Shown here one piece after another: positions 54,419-63,966 of a DNA stretch of 64,000 nucleotides. How positions within the stretch are numbered: position 1 is the first letter of the stretch; the number at the start of each line of letters is the position of its first letter. Below the pieces are notes generated by a model. The model had not been told where the DNA came from, searched no databases, and saw only the letters and a program-made list of their open reading frames with translations. Source of the DNA: Floricoccus tropicus. GTDB taxonomy: Bacteria; Bacillota; Bacilli; Lactobacillales; Streptococcaceae. The translations under genes and the position numbers were made by a program. The stretch is from NCBI RefSeq assembly GCF_001832905.1, contig NZ_MKIR01000004.1, positions 150,970 through 214,969 of the forward strand, in the 5' to 3' direction.

Positions 54419-55999
54419 TTACCTCAACTCAACAATCTGGTCAAAATCCTTTTTGCTTTCTTCCCGTAAATGGTGGGTAATCATGATAACAGTTTTATCT
54501 TTCATCTTAAGAATTGTATCTTCAACCTTCCTTGCATTTTCTTTGTCCAAACTACTTGTACCTTCATCAATTAAGAAAATATCACGATTAAAAAGTAATG
54601 CCCTTGCTAGTGATAGTCTTTGAGCTTGTCCACCGGATAAATCTCCTGTATCTTTAAGAATTGTATCATAACCATCTTCTAGACTTTCAATGTAATCTGT
54701 AATTTGAGCTCTATCTGTGGCTTCACTAATTTCTTGATCAGTAAACTCTAATCCCAGTGTTAAATTATTTCTCACCGTGTCAGAAAATATATGATTAGAT
54801 TGATCTACTATTGAAATATTATTGTGTAGACTTGAAACATTTAACTCACTATATGAATCATTATCAAAATTCAAATTTCCTTGGTACTTTCTTAAATCTC
54901 CTATCAAAAGTTTCAAGAGCGTAGTCTTTCCTGATCCACTTGATCCTATTAGTGCGTATTTTTTGCCTTTAGAAAAAGTAAATGATGGGTAGGTAATAGT
55001 TGATTTATCATTGTATTTGTAAGCCAGATTATTGGAGCTTATAAGATTATCAAAGTCTTTAGATATACCTGAATCATCTCTTTCAACGACCGGATATTTA
55101 TCAAGAATATTACCATTAGCTTTTGCGCGTGAATATGCTCCGACCATTACTTGGATACTATTGTAAAGAGAGCTTGAAAGGTTTCCACCAGTCATAATTG
55201 CCCCAACAGTCAATGAGCCTGCTAAAATGTAGTAACCAGTCATTCCAATAATCGTCATTTGAGCTATGATATTAAGGAATAAAATCAGAACCATCATTGC
55301 TGCTTGAACCTTGGCTTGTTTAACTTTTGAATCTTTCAATTCCTCATACTTGTTTTTAATTTTTTCAATTAAAATTACAGTCCTTTCATTATGAAATAAT
55401 AAGTCAAAACCAGTTAGGTAGTTATTAGAAATTGAAGTAAATGACTCATTTTTTTCAGAAATATTTTCTACAGCCTTTCTCATTTTCTTATCAAAAATAC
55501 TTGGAGCTACCGCCATGATTATACCCAAGATAATTGCAGTAATCGTAATCGTCCAATTAAGCTGTGTCAAGGCAGCAACTGTAAGGATTATAGCAACTAT
55601 ATTTTCAATAATACTATAGTAATTTTTAAATCCTTCTGCCTCGACCATAGCCATATCATTTGTAAGCCATGAAACATACTCTTCCGATTTATGCGAATGA
55701 AATTGCTCGTAGTCCATGTTAGAAACATTAGTCAATATATCTTCCCTGATATCATTGACTTGCTTTTGTGTAATGTCGGCCTGCAATACCTGAGCGAGAT
55801 TTCCAACAATAATCATAACAATAAACAAAACTCCCATAAGAATTACAATCTTGATAAAGTCTCCTTGCTTATGATTAGATAGAAAATTCATCATAGGTAT
55901 TAATAATAAACTGGTAATTGTATCTATACCTGTTTGAATCACCAAAAGTACTATTAGCAATAAGTTCAGTCCTTTGTGTTTTAGAAAATATTTTTTCAT
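54419..55999 (-). CDS. ABC exporter (cluster copy 2)
   Basis: A 526-residue half-transporter: six membrane segments (1-300), then an ATPase with GSSGSGKTT, signature DLSGGQAQRLSLARA and IFLIDEGTSSLD. Same length as the next copy. The ATPase halves are nearly identical while the membrane halves have diverged clearly (for example residues 10-75 and 95-130). AGGAG precedes the ATG, inside the inverted repeat CTATCA-N5-TGATAG (56009-56025). Export of a peptide or drug is likely. Confidence 0.9.
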   Translation of the reverse strand: MKKYFLKHKGLNLLLIVLLVIQTGIDTITSLLLIPMMNFLSNHKQGDFIKIVILMGVLFIVMIIVGNLAQVLQADITQKQVNDIREDILTNVSNMDYEQFHSHKSEEYVSWLTNDMAMVEAEGFKNYYSIIENIVAIILTVAALTQLNWTITITAIILGIIMAVAPSIFDKKMRKAVENISEKNESFTSISNNYLTGFDLLFHNERTVILIEKIKNKYEELKDSKVKQAKVQAAMMVLILFLNIIAQMTIIGMTGYYILAGSLTVGAIMTGGNLSSSLYNSIQVMVGAYSRAKANGNILDKYPVVERDDSGISKDFDNLISSNNLAYKYNDKSTITYPSFTFSKGKKYALIGSSGSGKTTLLKLLIGDLRKYQGNLNFDNDSYSELNVSSLHNNISIVDQSNHIFSDTVRNNLTLGLEFTDQEISEATDRAQITDYIESLEDGYDTILKDTGDLSGGQAQRLSLARALLFNRDIFLIDEGTSSLDKENARKVEDTILKMKDKTVIMITHHLREESKKDFDQIVELR

Positions 56000-56008
56000 G
56001 TCTTTCTC

Positions 56009-56025
56009 CTATCATCGCTTGATAG
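56009..56025 (-). promoter_or_regulatory. Inverted repeat before ABC copy 2
   Basis: Perfect CTATCA-N5-TGATAG next to the Shine-Dalgarno of the exporter gene, after a TATACT -10-like element. It could be a regulator operator or a hairpin affecting initiation. Confidence 0.4.
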
Positions 56026-56050
56026 ACATAGTATAGACTACAAAATTAAC

Positions 56051-56089
56051 TAAAAAGGAAAATTATCATATTTAATAATTTTCCTTTAA
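56051..56089 (-). terminator. Terminator-like hairpin between the two ABC exporters
   Basis: 13-bp stem AAAGGAAAATTAT with ATAATTTTCCTTT, followed by a T-rich tract, 37 bases after the stop of copy 1. The downstream copy then needs its own promoter. Confidence 0.75.
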
Positions 56090-56125
56090 TTTCTTACTAT
56101 TTTTATTGAATATCGTGATTTTTAA

Positions 56126-57706
56126 CTAAGAAAGTTCAATAATCTCATCAAAATCTTTCTTACTTTCCTCACGCAGATGATGAGTAATCATGATAACCGT
56201 CTTATCTTTCGTCTTAAGAATAGTATCTTCAACCTTCCTTGCAATCTCCTTATCTAAACTACTTGTACCTTCGTCTATTAAGAAAATATTACGATTAAAA
56301 AGTAATGCCCTTGCTAGTGATAGTCTTTGAGCTTGACCGCCAGATAAATCACTTGTGTCTTTAAGAATGGTTTCATATCCGTTTTCTAGACTCTCAATGT
56401 AATCTGTGATTTGAGCTTTATCTGTGGCTTCTTTAATTTCTTGATGAGTAAATTCTAATCCCAAAGTTAAATTATTTCTCACCGTGTCAGAAAATATATG
56501 ACTGGTTTGATCTACTATTGAAATATTATTGTGTAAACTTGAAACATTTAACTCACTATATGAATCATTATCAAAGTTTAAATTTCCTTGGTACTTTCTT
56601 AAATCTCCTATCAGAAGTTTAAAAAGTGTAGATTTCCCTGATCCACTTGATCCTATTAGTGCGTATTTTTTGCCTTTAGAAAAAGTAAATGATGGGTAAG
56701 TAATAGTTGATTTGTCGTTGTATTTGAAAGTCAGATTTTTGGAACTTATGATATTATCAAAGTCTTTTGAAATGCCTAAATCATCTCTTTCGACAACTGG
56801 ATACTTATCAAGGATATTACCATTAGCTTTTGCGCGTGAGTATGCTCCCACCATGGTTTGGATAGTATTGAATAAAACACCTGATAGATTAACTGATACC
56901 ATAATGGCTCCAATAGGTAACTTACCTTGAATTATATAATAACCTGTTAAGCCAAGCATTGAACATTGAGCGATAACATTTAAGAGCAGTATTACAACTA
57001 TCATGCTAGCTTGTACCTTAGACTGTTTAACTTTTGCCTGTTTTAGATCCGTGAAGGAAATTTTTATTTTCTCTATTAAAAGCTTAGTTCTTTCATTGTG
57101 AAAAAGTAAATCAAATCCAGTTAAATAATTATTTGAAATGAAAGTAAATTTTTCATTCTTTTGAGATATATTTTTAACAGCTCTTCTCATCTCGTCGTCA
57201 AATATTCTTGGTGCAGTAGTCATGAGGAGTCCAAGTACAATTGCTACTATCAAGATAGTATTATTTAGCTTAAACAATGCAAGAGCAGTTAAAATAACAG
57301 TAATTATACACGTTATAATGTTATAAAAATTAGCAAATCCTTCAGTCTCAACCATACTCATATCATTTGTAATCCAAGAAACATAATCGGAAGATTTTCT
57401 CGAATGAAATTCTTCATAATTCATATTAGAAACACTGGTCAATATATCTTCTCTGATATCATTTACCTGCTTTTGCGTCACTATAGTTTGTACGACAGTC
57501 TGAAAATAATTAGCTAAAACTAGTACAACAAAGATAACCACAAAAATAAGTAAAATCCTTAAAAACTGATTGACATTCTTGTCTGTCATTGCTTGCATTA
57601 ATGGTATTAAGAGCATACTATTTATAGTCTGTGCTCCTACTGTAATAGTAGTTAGAATTATTAGTATAAAGTTCAGTATCTTATGCTTCAAAAAATATTT
57701 TTTCAT
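56126..57706 (-). CDS. ABC exporter (cluster copy 1)
   Basis: A 526-residue half-transporter paralogous to copy 2 over its full length, with GSSGSGKST, DLSGGQAQRLSLARA and IFLIDEGTSSLD. The shared stretch from SRAKANGNILDKYPVVERDD to the end is almost the same in both. The two probably form a heterodimer, or homodimers with different cargo. It lies 112 bases after Rgg copy 3, with a weak terminator hairpin between. Confidence 0.9.
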   Translation of the reverse strand: MKKYFLKHKILNFILIILTTITVGAQTINSMLLIPLMQAMTDKNVNQFLRILLIFVVIFVVLVLANYFQTVVQTIVTQKQVNDIREDILTSVSNMNYEEFHSRKSSDYVSWITNDMSMVETEGFANFYNIITCIITVILTALALFKLNNTILIVAIVLGLLMTTAPRIFDDEMRRAVKNISQKNEKFTFISNNYLTGFDLLFHNERTKLLIEKIKISFTDLKQAKVKQSKVQASMIVVILLLNVIAQCSMLGLTGYYIIQGKLPIGAIMVSVNLSGVLFNTIQTMVGAYSRAKANGNILDKYPVVERDDLGISKDFDNIISSKNLTFKYNDKSTITYPSFTFSKGKKYALIGSSGSGKSTLFKLLIGDLRKYQGNLNFDNDSYSELNVSSLHNNISIVDQTSHIFSDTVRNNLTLGLEFTHQEIKEATDKAQITDYIESLENGYETILKDTSDLSGGQAQRLSLARALLFNRNIFLIDEGTSSLDKEIARKVEDTILKTKDKTVIMITHHLREESKKDFDEIIELS

Positions 57707-57758
57707 ATCTATACCCTTCTTTTCTTTTTATGGGCTAAGTATATATGAAAAATATGTT

Positions 57759-57787
57759 AAAAAAAGAAATTACCATATATGATAATT
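57759..57787 (-). terminator. Hairpin after Rgg copy 3
   Basis: ATTATCA with TGGTAAT and a four-base loop, followed on the minus strand by a T-run. Possibly partial read-through into the exporters. Confidence 0.55.
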
Positions 57788-57818
57788 CCAGATTATTTAT
57801 TAAAATATTTTCTCAAAT

Positions 57819-58709
57819 TTAAGAATTTTTGTCTTCAAGATACTTCAAAAAAAATTCAAACTCTCTTTGGAACCCTAATGATAAATCATCAAGACCAATA
57901 ATATTAAGAGACCTTATTACTTCATTCATTTCAAATAGAGCAGCTTTCTCATTATTAATATGATAATCATAAAATAAATTCAGCATTTTCATATTTATTC
58001 TATAACTCACCATATCTTTAGTGAGTAAAGACTCAATTTTTTTCCGGAAAAAAAGACATTTCTTTTTATCTTTTTCATTAATAAATCTAATATAAATAAA
58101 CATTAGACTAGTCACCACAGATTCTCTATGTTTACTATTCTCTATATAAAATGTTGTCCTTGCTATCATCTCATTTGCTAGTGTGAATAGACTCTCATTT
58201 TTAATAAAAAATGTTAAATCTCTAAACAATTCCACTTCAAATATTGTCCACTCATCTATTGCCATTAAATAATCAGTAGCAAAAAGTATATCTTCATTTG
58301 TTAGAGCAAGGTACTTCTCCCTATATCTTGCAACTTGAATCAAATTCGCTTGAACAATTATATATTGAAGTCTCTGATATGTTGTCAGATCCTTGTTTTC
58401 ATATTCCTTGAGCATATTTTCTAAGGCAAATATATTTTTTTCATTGTAGGCAATTGAAATTTTACGTCTAAAGTTTTGATTATTATTTCTTGAATATCCA
58501 TTCATTGCTGAAGTAAATTCTTCAATTCCCATATTCATAGCTTCAATCGTTGCAAATAATTTCTCAAATGATAATACTGTCTCTCCACGCTCAAATCTTG
58601 AAAGCTGTGAAACTGTGACTTGTTCACTTGCTACATCCTTTAAAGTCAACCCTCGAGCTTTCCGTATTTCCCTGAAAAAAATCCCAAGTTCTTCATTCGT
58701 CATCTTCAT
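57819..58709 (-). CDS. Rgg/MutR-family regulator (copy 3)
   Basis: A 296-residue regulator: HTH in residues 5-62 (VTVSQLSRFERGETVLSFEKLF) and a helical effector domain. The first 30 residues are nearly the same as in copies 1 and 2, while the C-terminal domains share little, so the peptide or ligand seen may differ. The start overlaps the end of copy 2 by 17 bases. GGAG is seven bases before the ATG. Confidence 0.88.
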   Translation of the reverse strand: MKMTNEELGIFFREIRKARGLTLKDVASEQVTVSQLSRFERGETVLSFEKLFATIEAMNMGIEEFTSAMNGYSRNNNQNFRRKISIAYNEKNIFALENMLKEYENKDLTTYQRLQYIIVQANLIQVARYREKYLALTNEDILFATDYLMAIDEWTIFEVELFRDLTFFIKNESLFTLANEMIARTTFYIENSKHRESVVTSLMFIYIRFINEKDKKKCLFFRKKIESLLTKDMVSYRINMKMLNLFYDYHINNEKAALFEMNEVIRSLNIIGLDDLSLGFQREFEFFLKYLEDKNS

Positions 58710-59613
58710 TGATCTGCTCCTTTAAAGGATATTTTTTTAAAATCAAATCATATTCAAATTGTAAGTGAGATGAAGTCCCATTAAGTTTTAATATTTTTAC
58801 ACCCGAAATTATTTTTTCCATTTCCTCCAGTGCTTGAAGTGATTGATTAATAATATAATCTTCCATACAAGTTGCAAAATCAAAGAATATCTTACAAGAT
58901 ATAAACTCCGATTCTGATGAACTAGATAAGATTTCTTCTATTTTTTTCCTATAAAAATGATAGCTATTATCCTTATTGAGAATCATCAAACAATATATAT
59001 TGCATAGACAACTGAAGATAGCTTCTTTATTCTCATGTATATCTTGATAGTATGTATCACGGAAAATCATATCTTTGGCCAAGGTATTTATTGTCTCTAT
59101 ATTAATGAAATACATAATTTGATTAAGTAGTAATACTTCATAGTTAGTCCATATATCCACCGACATCAAATAATCTGCTACAAAATCCGCATCTTCCTTA
59201 GAAACTTTATATTCGCTTCCGATAAAACGGTTTAAATTTCTTAGATATGTGTCAATTAAAATTTTTTTCATTCTCTCGTCAGTTGTTGGAGTTTCAATTG
59301 ATGAATATTTTTCTCTTAATTGTAATAAGTAATTATCATTTTTTCTTCCTTGAGCATCATTTAACTTACTTATGAAAGTCTGAAAGTCATTTAATTCGTA
59401 ACCATTCATTGCATATGCAAATTCTTCAATACTCATATTTAAGGCATTAATTACAGAAAAGAGTCTGTCAAATGATAAAGCACTTTCTCCACGTTCAAAC
59501 TTAGATAGTTGAGCAGCTGTTACAGTATCAGAGGCTACATCATTTAATGTCAGCTTGCGAGCTTTTCTTATTTCCCTAAAAAATAAACCTAGTTCTTCAT
59601 TTGTCATTTTCAT
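58693..59613 (-). CDS. Rgg/MutR-family regulator (copy 2)
   Basis: A 306-residue regulator with the HTH VTAAQLSKFERGESALSFDRLF (about 30-51) and a helical C-terminal domain of Rgg type. It overlaps both neighbours by 17 bases, so the three regulators are translated as a coupled string. Confidence 0.88.
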   Translation of the reverse strand: MKMTNEELGLFFREIRKARKLTLNDVASDTVTAAQLSKFERGESALSFDRLFSVINALNMSIEEFAYAMNGYELNDFQTFISKLNDAQGRKNDNYLLQLREKYSSIETPTTDERMKKILIDTYLRNLNRFIGSEYKVSKEDADFVADYLMSVDIWTNYEVLLLNQIMYFINIETINTLAKDMIFRDTYYQDIHENKEAIFSCLCNIYCLMILNKDNSYHFYRKKIEEILSSSSESEFISCKIFFDFATCMEDYIINQSLQALEEMEKIISGVKILKLNGTSSHLQFEYDLILKKYPLKEQINEDDE

Positions 59614-60514
59614 ATCTTATCGTTTTCTCCTGTAATTGTGCTAACAAACCATCATACTGTGATTTAAGGTGTGAAGAAATTTTAAATAACTCTAACTTAC
59701 TTGTATAGTCTATAATATTTTCCATTTTATAAAGACCATCTTGGGAGTTATTGAATGTATAATCTTCAAAAGCTCTAGCAAAATCAAAATATATTTTTTC
59801 TTCTACAAGTCCAGAGTAATCACTGAGCATTTCAGAAATCCTATTTTTAAAAAACCTACAACTCTGTCTATCAAACTCTAAAATCATTCTACAGTATATA
59901 TTTATCAAAATAACTACACTAAATTGCTTATTATTTAAAATGCCAGAATAAAAAGAATCACGATATATAAGTTCCTTTGCTAATGTTTTAACCGTTTCAA
60001 TGTTCATCATCCACATAATCTCACTAAAAAGAACCATATCATACATAGTCCACTCATCAATAGACATTAAATAATCTGCAACAAAACGAATATTATCAGC
60101 TTCAATTTGAAAAGTTTCTTTTGAATATTTATTTAATTTGTAAAGAGCAGTTGATACAAATATTTTTTTGATTCTATCATCACTAGTAAGATTTTCTAAA
60201 TTACGATACTCGTCAAACATTTTTTGTAACCGACTGATATCTCTTTGGTCATATGCTTCAGATATCTGAAGTCCGTATTGGGTCAATTCATCATTTTCAT
60301 AACCATTAATAGCATAGGAAAATTCCTCAATTGTTAAATGTAAAGCATCAATAATATGAAATAGACGATCAAAAGAAAGAACAGTTTCACCACGCTCAAA
60401 TTTTGATAATTGAGCAACGGTAATATTGTCCGATGCAATATCATTTAAGGTTAACTTACGTACTTTCCTAATATCTCTGAAAAAAGAGCCTATCTCTTCA
60501 TTTGTCATTTTCAT
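59597..60514 (-). CDS. Rgg/MutR-family regulator (copy 1, first in cluster)
   Basis: A 305-residue regulator with the HTH ITVAQLSKFERGETVLSFDRLF and Rgg helical domain. The open frame begins eight codons earlier at 60538, but GGAG is correctly spaced only from the ATG at 60514 (MKMTNEEIGSFF), which also matches copies 2 and 3. An extended -10 (TGTGATAAAAT) lies just upstream, and the inverted repeat CTGAT-N11-ATCAG sits at 60563-60583, a candidate operator. It heads the seven-gene one-strand cluster. Confidence 0.88.
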   Translation of the reverse strand: MKMTNEEIGSFFRDIRKVRKLTLNDIASDNITVAQLSKFERGETVLSFDRLFHIIDALHLTIEEFSYAINGYENDELTQYGLQISEAYDQRDISRLQKMFDEYRNLENLTSDDRIKKIFVSTALYKLNKYSKETFQIEADNIRFVADYLMSIDEWTMYDMVLFSEIMWMMNIETVKTLAKELIYRDSFYSGILNNKQFSVVILINIYCRMILEFDRQSCRFFKNRISEMLSDYSGLVEEKIYFDFARAFEDYTFNNSQDGLYKMENIIDYTSKLELFKISSHLKSQYDGLLAQLQEKTIRYENDK

Positions 60515-60609
60515 AATAAATCTCCAATGTCTTTTCATAATTTTATCACAAATGTTTAATGACTGATAGTTAATATTAATCAGAATATATTGAAAATTAT
60601 TTTTCCATT

Positions 60610-60640
60610 AAAAAAAACCAACCCAAAGGTTGGTTGATTT
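60610..60640 (-). terminator. Terminator of glpF
   Basis: Stem AACCAACC with GGTTGGTT, followed on the minus strand by eight T. Confidence 0.9.
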
Positions 60641-60644
60641 AATA

Positions 60645-61529
60645 TTAAGCGTATAGAAGCTTGAATAAAGCTACCGCTGCTACTGATGCTAAGATTGGTG
60701 CCACAACTGGAACCCATGCATACCACCATTTGCTATCGCCTTTAGCTTCACCTAATACTGATTTTGGTAATAGGAAGTGAACCAAACGAGGACCGAAGTC
60801 ACGCGCTGGGTTAAGACCTGGACCAGTAGGTCCTCCAAGTGCAGCTACTAGAGCCATAACTAGGAAACCAAGTGCTACGTGAGCTACTGCTTTTGAAGCA
60901 GAGCTAGCACCAACGATTGATGTGATACCTGCTTGAATTTGTTGGTCAGTAGTCATTGTAGCAAGGTTTTGTCCTTGGCTAGTTAATAATTTACCAACTG
61001 ATTTAACAATCTCAGCACCAAAGAAGTTGCTTGTGATTGAAACAGCAGCAAAGAATAAAACAAATGAACCTACAAACTCGTTAAGGAAACCATTGATTGT
61101 TGCTCCACGACGAGCTTCAACTGTTCCGTTATCGATATTATCAATTGTTGAGAAAGTACCCAAAACGTGGTTTGGATTTTCTGTTTTCAAGTAATAAGGA
61201 CGATATACAGAAACTAAAACTAGTTGTCCGAACATTGCTCCTAAAACTTGTGCAATAATATATTGAGCTACATGTGCCCATGGGAATAATCCTGAAACCG
61301 CAAGACCAAGAGTGAAAGCTGGGTTGATGTGGTTACCAGAAACGTTACCAAACATAAGTGCTGGGATCATTACACCCATACCATAACCCCATGCGATTGT
61401 CATCCAACCTGAGGCAAAACCTTTAGTACCTTTAAGGTCGACGTTAGCTACCGCACCATTACCTAAAATAATAAGTAAAGCCGTACCCAAGAATTCCGTA
61501 ATGTACTTGACTGTCCATGTTACATCCAT
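60645..61529 (-). CDS. glpF: Glycerol facilitator/aquaglyceroporin
   Basis: A 294-residue MIP-family channel with six membrane helices and two half-helices: first NPA in SGNHINPAFTLG and second in GPGLNPARDFGPRL, where the Asp after NPAR is the glycerol-type mark. A roughly 55-residue insertion between helices 3 and 5 is typical of lactic acid bacterial GlpF/Gla. It is divergent from pepX, the same pair as gla-pepX in Lactococcus. GGAGG precedes the ATG. Confidence 0.94.
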   Translation of the reverse strand: MDVTWTVKYITEFLGTALLIILGNGAVANVDLKGTKGFASGWMTIAWGYGMGVMIPALMFGNVSGNHINPAFTLGLAVSGLFPWAHVAQYIIAQVLGAMFGQLVLVSVYRPYYLKTENPNHVLGTFSTIDNIDNGTVEARRGATINGFLNEFVGSFVLFFAAVSITSNFFGAEIVKSVGKLLTSQGQNLATMTTDQQIQAGITSIVGASSASKAVAHVALGFLVMALVAALGGPTGPGLNPARDFGPRLVHFLLPKSVLGEAKGDSKWWYAWVPVVAPILASVAAVALFKLLYA

Positions 61530-61563
61530 TAAAAAAAACCTCCAAAAATTATCAATTCAAGTA

Positions 61564-61592
61564 ATTCTAACAAGTTAAAAGTCTTTTGTAAA
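61564..61592 (-). promoter_or_regulatory. glpF promoter
   Basis: TTTACA (61587-61592), 17-base spacer, TAGAAT (61564-61569), with a TGT before the -10. Confidence 0.7.
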
Positions 61593-61606
61593 GAACTTCC
61601 AGAAGA

Positions 61607-61620
61607 TGAAAACGCTTAAG
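61607..61620 (+). promoter_or_regulatory. Candidate CcpA (cre) site between glpF and pepX
   Basis: TGAAAACGCTTAAG matches 12 of 14 positions of the cre consensus, with mismatches in the last two. It lies just upstream of the pepX promoter (extended -10 TGATATAAT, 61643-61651) and upstream of the glpF -35. Catabolite control is plausible for both genes. Confidence 0.4.
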
Positions 61621-61683
61621 TTAGTAGAAAGTTTCTGATGTATGATATAATTTTACTAATAATGCATCCAGAAAGGTAAAAGA

Positions 61684-63966
61684 ATGAAATTTAACCAATT
61701 TTCGATCGTAAAAAAAGAAAAATCAGAGCAACTTGGTGAACTTAAAAATCTTGGATTTTCAGTAGATAAAAATTTAACAGAAAAAGAAATATTAAATGAT
61801 TTTCTCGTAAAGATTCCCTTCGATTTATCAACTCTTCAAGCAACAGACTCACTTGATTATTTTGAGTTTATTCAAAGTGATGAAGATTTAACTTGGGATA
61901 TTTTTTACATACTTGCTCTACAACTTTTAGGGTTTACAGCTCACTTTGATTTCCAAATTAATGATGCGTTGAAATTTATTAAGGAAGTAAATCTTCCAAT
62001 TTTTGAAGAAGATTCTTCAGTGAATAAAGACAATGTCTGGCAAGCAATATATCTTCTACTGGTAACTCGTACTAAATCAGGAGTTATCCTAATTGAAAAG
62101 TTAGTATCAGAAAATTTATTACCTATGGATAATAACTACCACTTCTTCAATGATAAGAGTCTTGCTACTTTCGATACAAGAAACTTAATCAGAGAAGTTG
62201 TCTATGTAGAGAGTCCAGTTGATACAGATAATAATATGGAATATGACTTAATCAAAGTTCAGATTATTCGTCCAAAATTTGATGGTAAGCTTCCTTCCGT
62301 TATGACAGCTAGCCCTTATCATTTAGGAATTAATATTAAGGCAAATGATGATCAACTCCATGATATGAACGTTGAATTGAGTAAAAAAGAAAGTCATGAA
62401 ATTAAAGTTACTGACGAAACTTCAGAGTTTCCGAAATTACCTGAGAAAGCTATTCTTATTCCTGAATCTGACGAAACTGAAAAGTTCAGCCATGGTTGGA
62501 CTTATACTTTAAATGATTATATGCTTGCTCGAGGATTTGCTTCTATCTATGTTGCAGGTGTTGGTACACGTGGTTCTGATGGATTTATGACATCAGGAGA
62601 CTACCAACAGGTAGCAAGTGTAACTGCAGTAATAGATTGGTTAAACGGACGTGCTAAAGCCTTTACCGACCGCAAACGTACTTCTCGAGTTGTAGCTAAT
62701 TGGTCAAACGGTAAAGTAGCTATGACAGGCAAGTCTTATCTTGGTACTCTAGCATACGGTGCAGCAACTACTGGTGTTGACGGTTTAGAAGTTATCGTTG
62801 CCGAAGCTGGAATAACTTCTTGGTATGACTACTACCGTGAAAATGGAGCAATTTCAAGCCCTGGTGGCTATCCTGGTGAAGACTTAGATGTACTTGCTGC
62901 ACTAACATATTCAAAAAATCTTGATGCTGCAGATTATCTCAAAAACAATGACTTTTATCAAAAAGAACTTACTCAAATGACCTCTGATAGCGACCGTACC
63001 ACTGGTGATTATAATCAATATTGGCACGATAGAAACTACAGACCACATATCAATAAAGTTAAGGCAGATATTATCGCTGTTCACGGCTTACAAGATTGGA
63101 ATGTTAAACCAATCCATGCCTTTGAATACTTAAAAGACCTTCCTGAAAATGTCACTAAGCACGCCTTCCTCCATCACGGAGAACACATCTACATTAATAA
63201 CTGGCAAAGCCTAGACTTTTCCGAAACAATTAATACTTATTTCACAGCAAAACTTTTAGGCCGTAAGCTCAATCTTGAATTGCCTGAAGTTGTATGGCAG
63301 GAAAATAATGTTGAACAGTCTTTCAAATCACTTGATAGATTTGGCGAAAAGGATGCAACTAGCTTTAAGCTTGGCAGTGAAATTTCAAGCTTTGAAAATC
63401 AATACGAGCAAGAAAAATACGATAGCTATAGTAAAAACTACCGTACATTTATTACTGACCTCTATACAGATAAGGCTAATGCTTCTGTAATTGATATCAA
63501 GATTGATGATGATATTTTAATTAATGGTCAAATTCAGCTTAATTTGAAAGTGAAACTAAATGACAGTAAGGGATTACTTTCAGCACAAGTTCTTGAATAT
63601 GGTGACAAAAAACGTCTCAATACTTTAGCAACTATGCTTGAACCAAAAGAAATTGATTTAGGTCATAATTTCCAATTCGACGACTTAAAAGAATTGAAAC
63701 TTGCTGATTCCCCTTATAAATTAGTGTCAAAAGCCTTGTTAAATCTTCAAAACCGTAATGGTCTTCTTCAAGTCGATGAAATACCAGCAGACACATGGAT
63801 GGATGTAAAGCTTGATCTCCAACCAACAATTTACCAACTGAAAAAAGGTGATAGTCTAAGAGTTATTATATATAGCACTGATTTTGAACTTACAGTCAGA
63901 GATAATAGATCTGTAACCTATGAAATAGATTTAAGTCAATCAACAATCACATTGCCACATAGATGA
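61684..63966 (+). CDS. pepX: Xaa-Pro dipeptidyl-peptidase
   Basis: Cytoplasmic serine peptidase of 760 residues (lactococcal PepX has 763) that removes X-Pro dipeptides from casein and other proline-rich peptides. Order: helical N-terminal dimerisation domain (1-150), alpha/beta hydrolase core with the nucleophile in TGKSYLGTLAYGA near residue 348, the late Asp-His pair in VHGLQDWNV and HHGEHIY (about 458-500), and a jelly-roll C-terminal domain. No signal peptide. AGAAAGG precedes the ATG. It ends close to the window edge, with no terminator visible. Confidence 0.97.
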   Translation: MKFNQFSIVKKEKSEQLGELKNLGFSVDKNLTEKEILNDFLVKIPFDLSTLQATDSLDYFEFIQSDEDLTWDIFYILALQLLGFTAHFDFQINDALKFIKEVNLPIFEEDSSVNKDNVWQAIYLLLVTRTKSGVILIEKLVSENLLPMDNNYHFFNDKSLATFDTRNLIREVVYVESPVDTDNNMEYDLIKVQIIRPKFDGKLPSVMTASPYHLGINIKANDDQLHDMNVELSKKESHEIKVTDETSEFPKLPEKAILIPESDETEKFSHGWTYTLNDYMLARGFASIYVAGVGTRGSDGFMTSGDYQQVASVTAVIDWLNGRAKAFTDRKRTSRVVANWSNGKVAMTGKSYLGTLAYGAATTGVDGLEVIVAEAGITSWYDYYRENGAISSPGGYPGEDLDVLAALTYSKNLDAADYLKNNDFYQKELTQMTSDSDRTTGDYNQYWHDRNYRPHINKVKADIIAVHGLQDWNVKPIHAFEYLKDLPENVTKHAFLHHGEHIYINNWQSLDFSETINTYFTAKLLGRKLNLELPEVVWQENNVEQSFKSLDRFGEKDATSFKLGSEISSFENQYEQEKYDSYSKNYRTFITDLYTDKANASVIDIKIDDDILINGQIQLNLKVKLNDSKGLLSAQVLEYGDKKRLNTLATMLEPKEIDLGHNFQFDDLKELKLADSPYKLVSKALLNLQNRNGLLQVDEIPADTWMDVKLDLQPTIYQLKKGDSLRVIIYSTDFELTVRDNRSVTYEIDLSQSTITLPHR

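Noticed and set aside
57754..57822. 22-codon plus-strand ORF next to Rgg copy 3, tested as a pheromone (SHP) candidate
   Set aside because: No Shine-Dalgarno, overlaps a terminator hairpin, and the peptide lacks the hydrophobic C-terminus of SHP pheromones.
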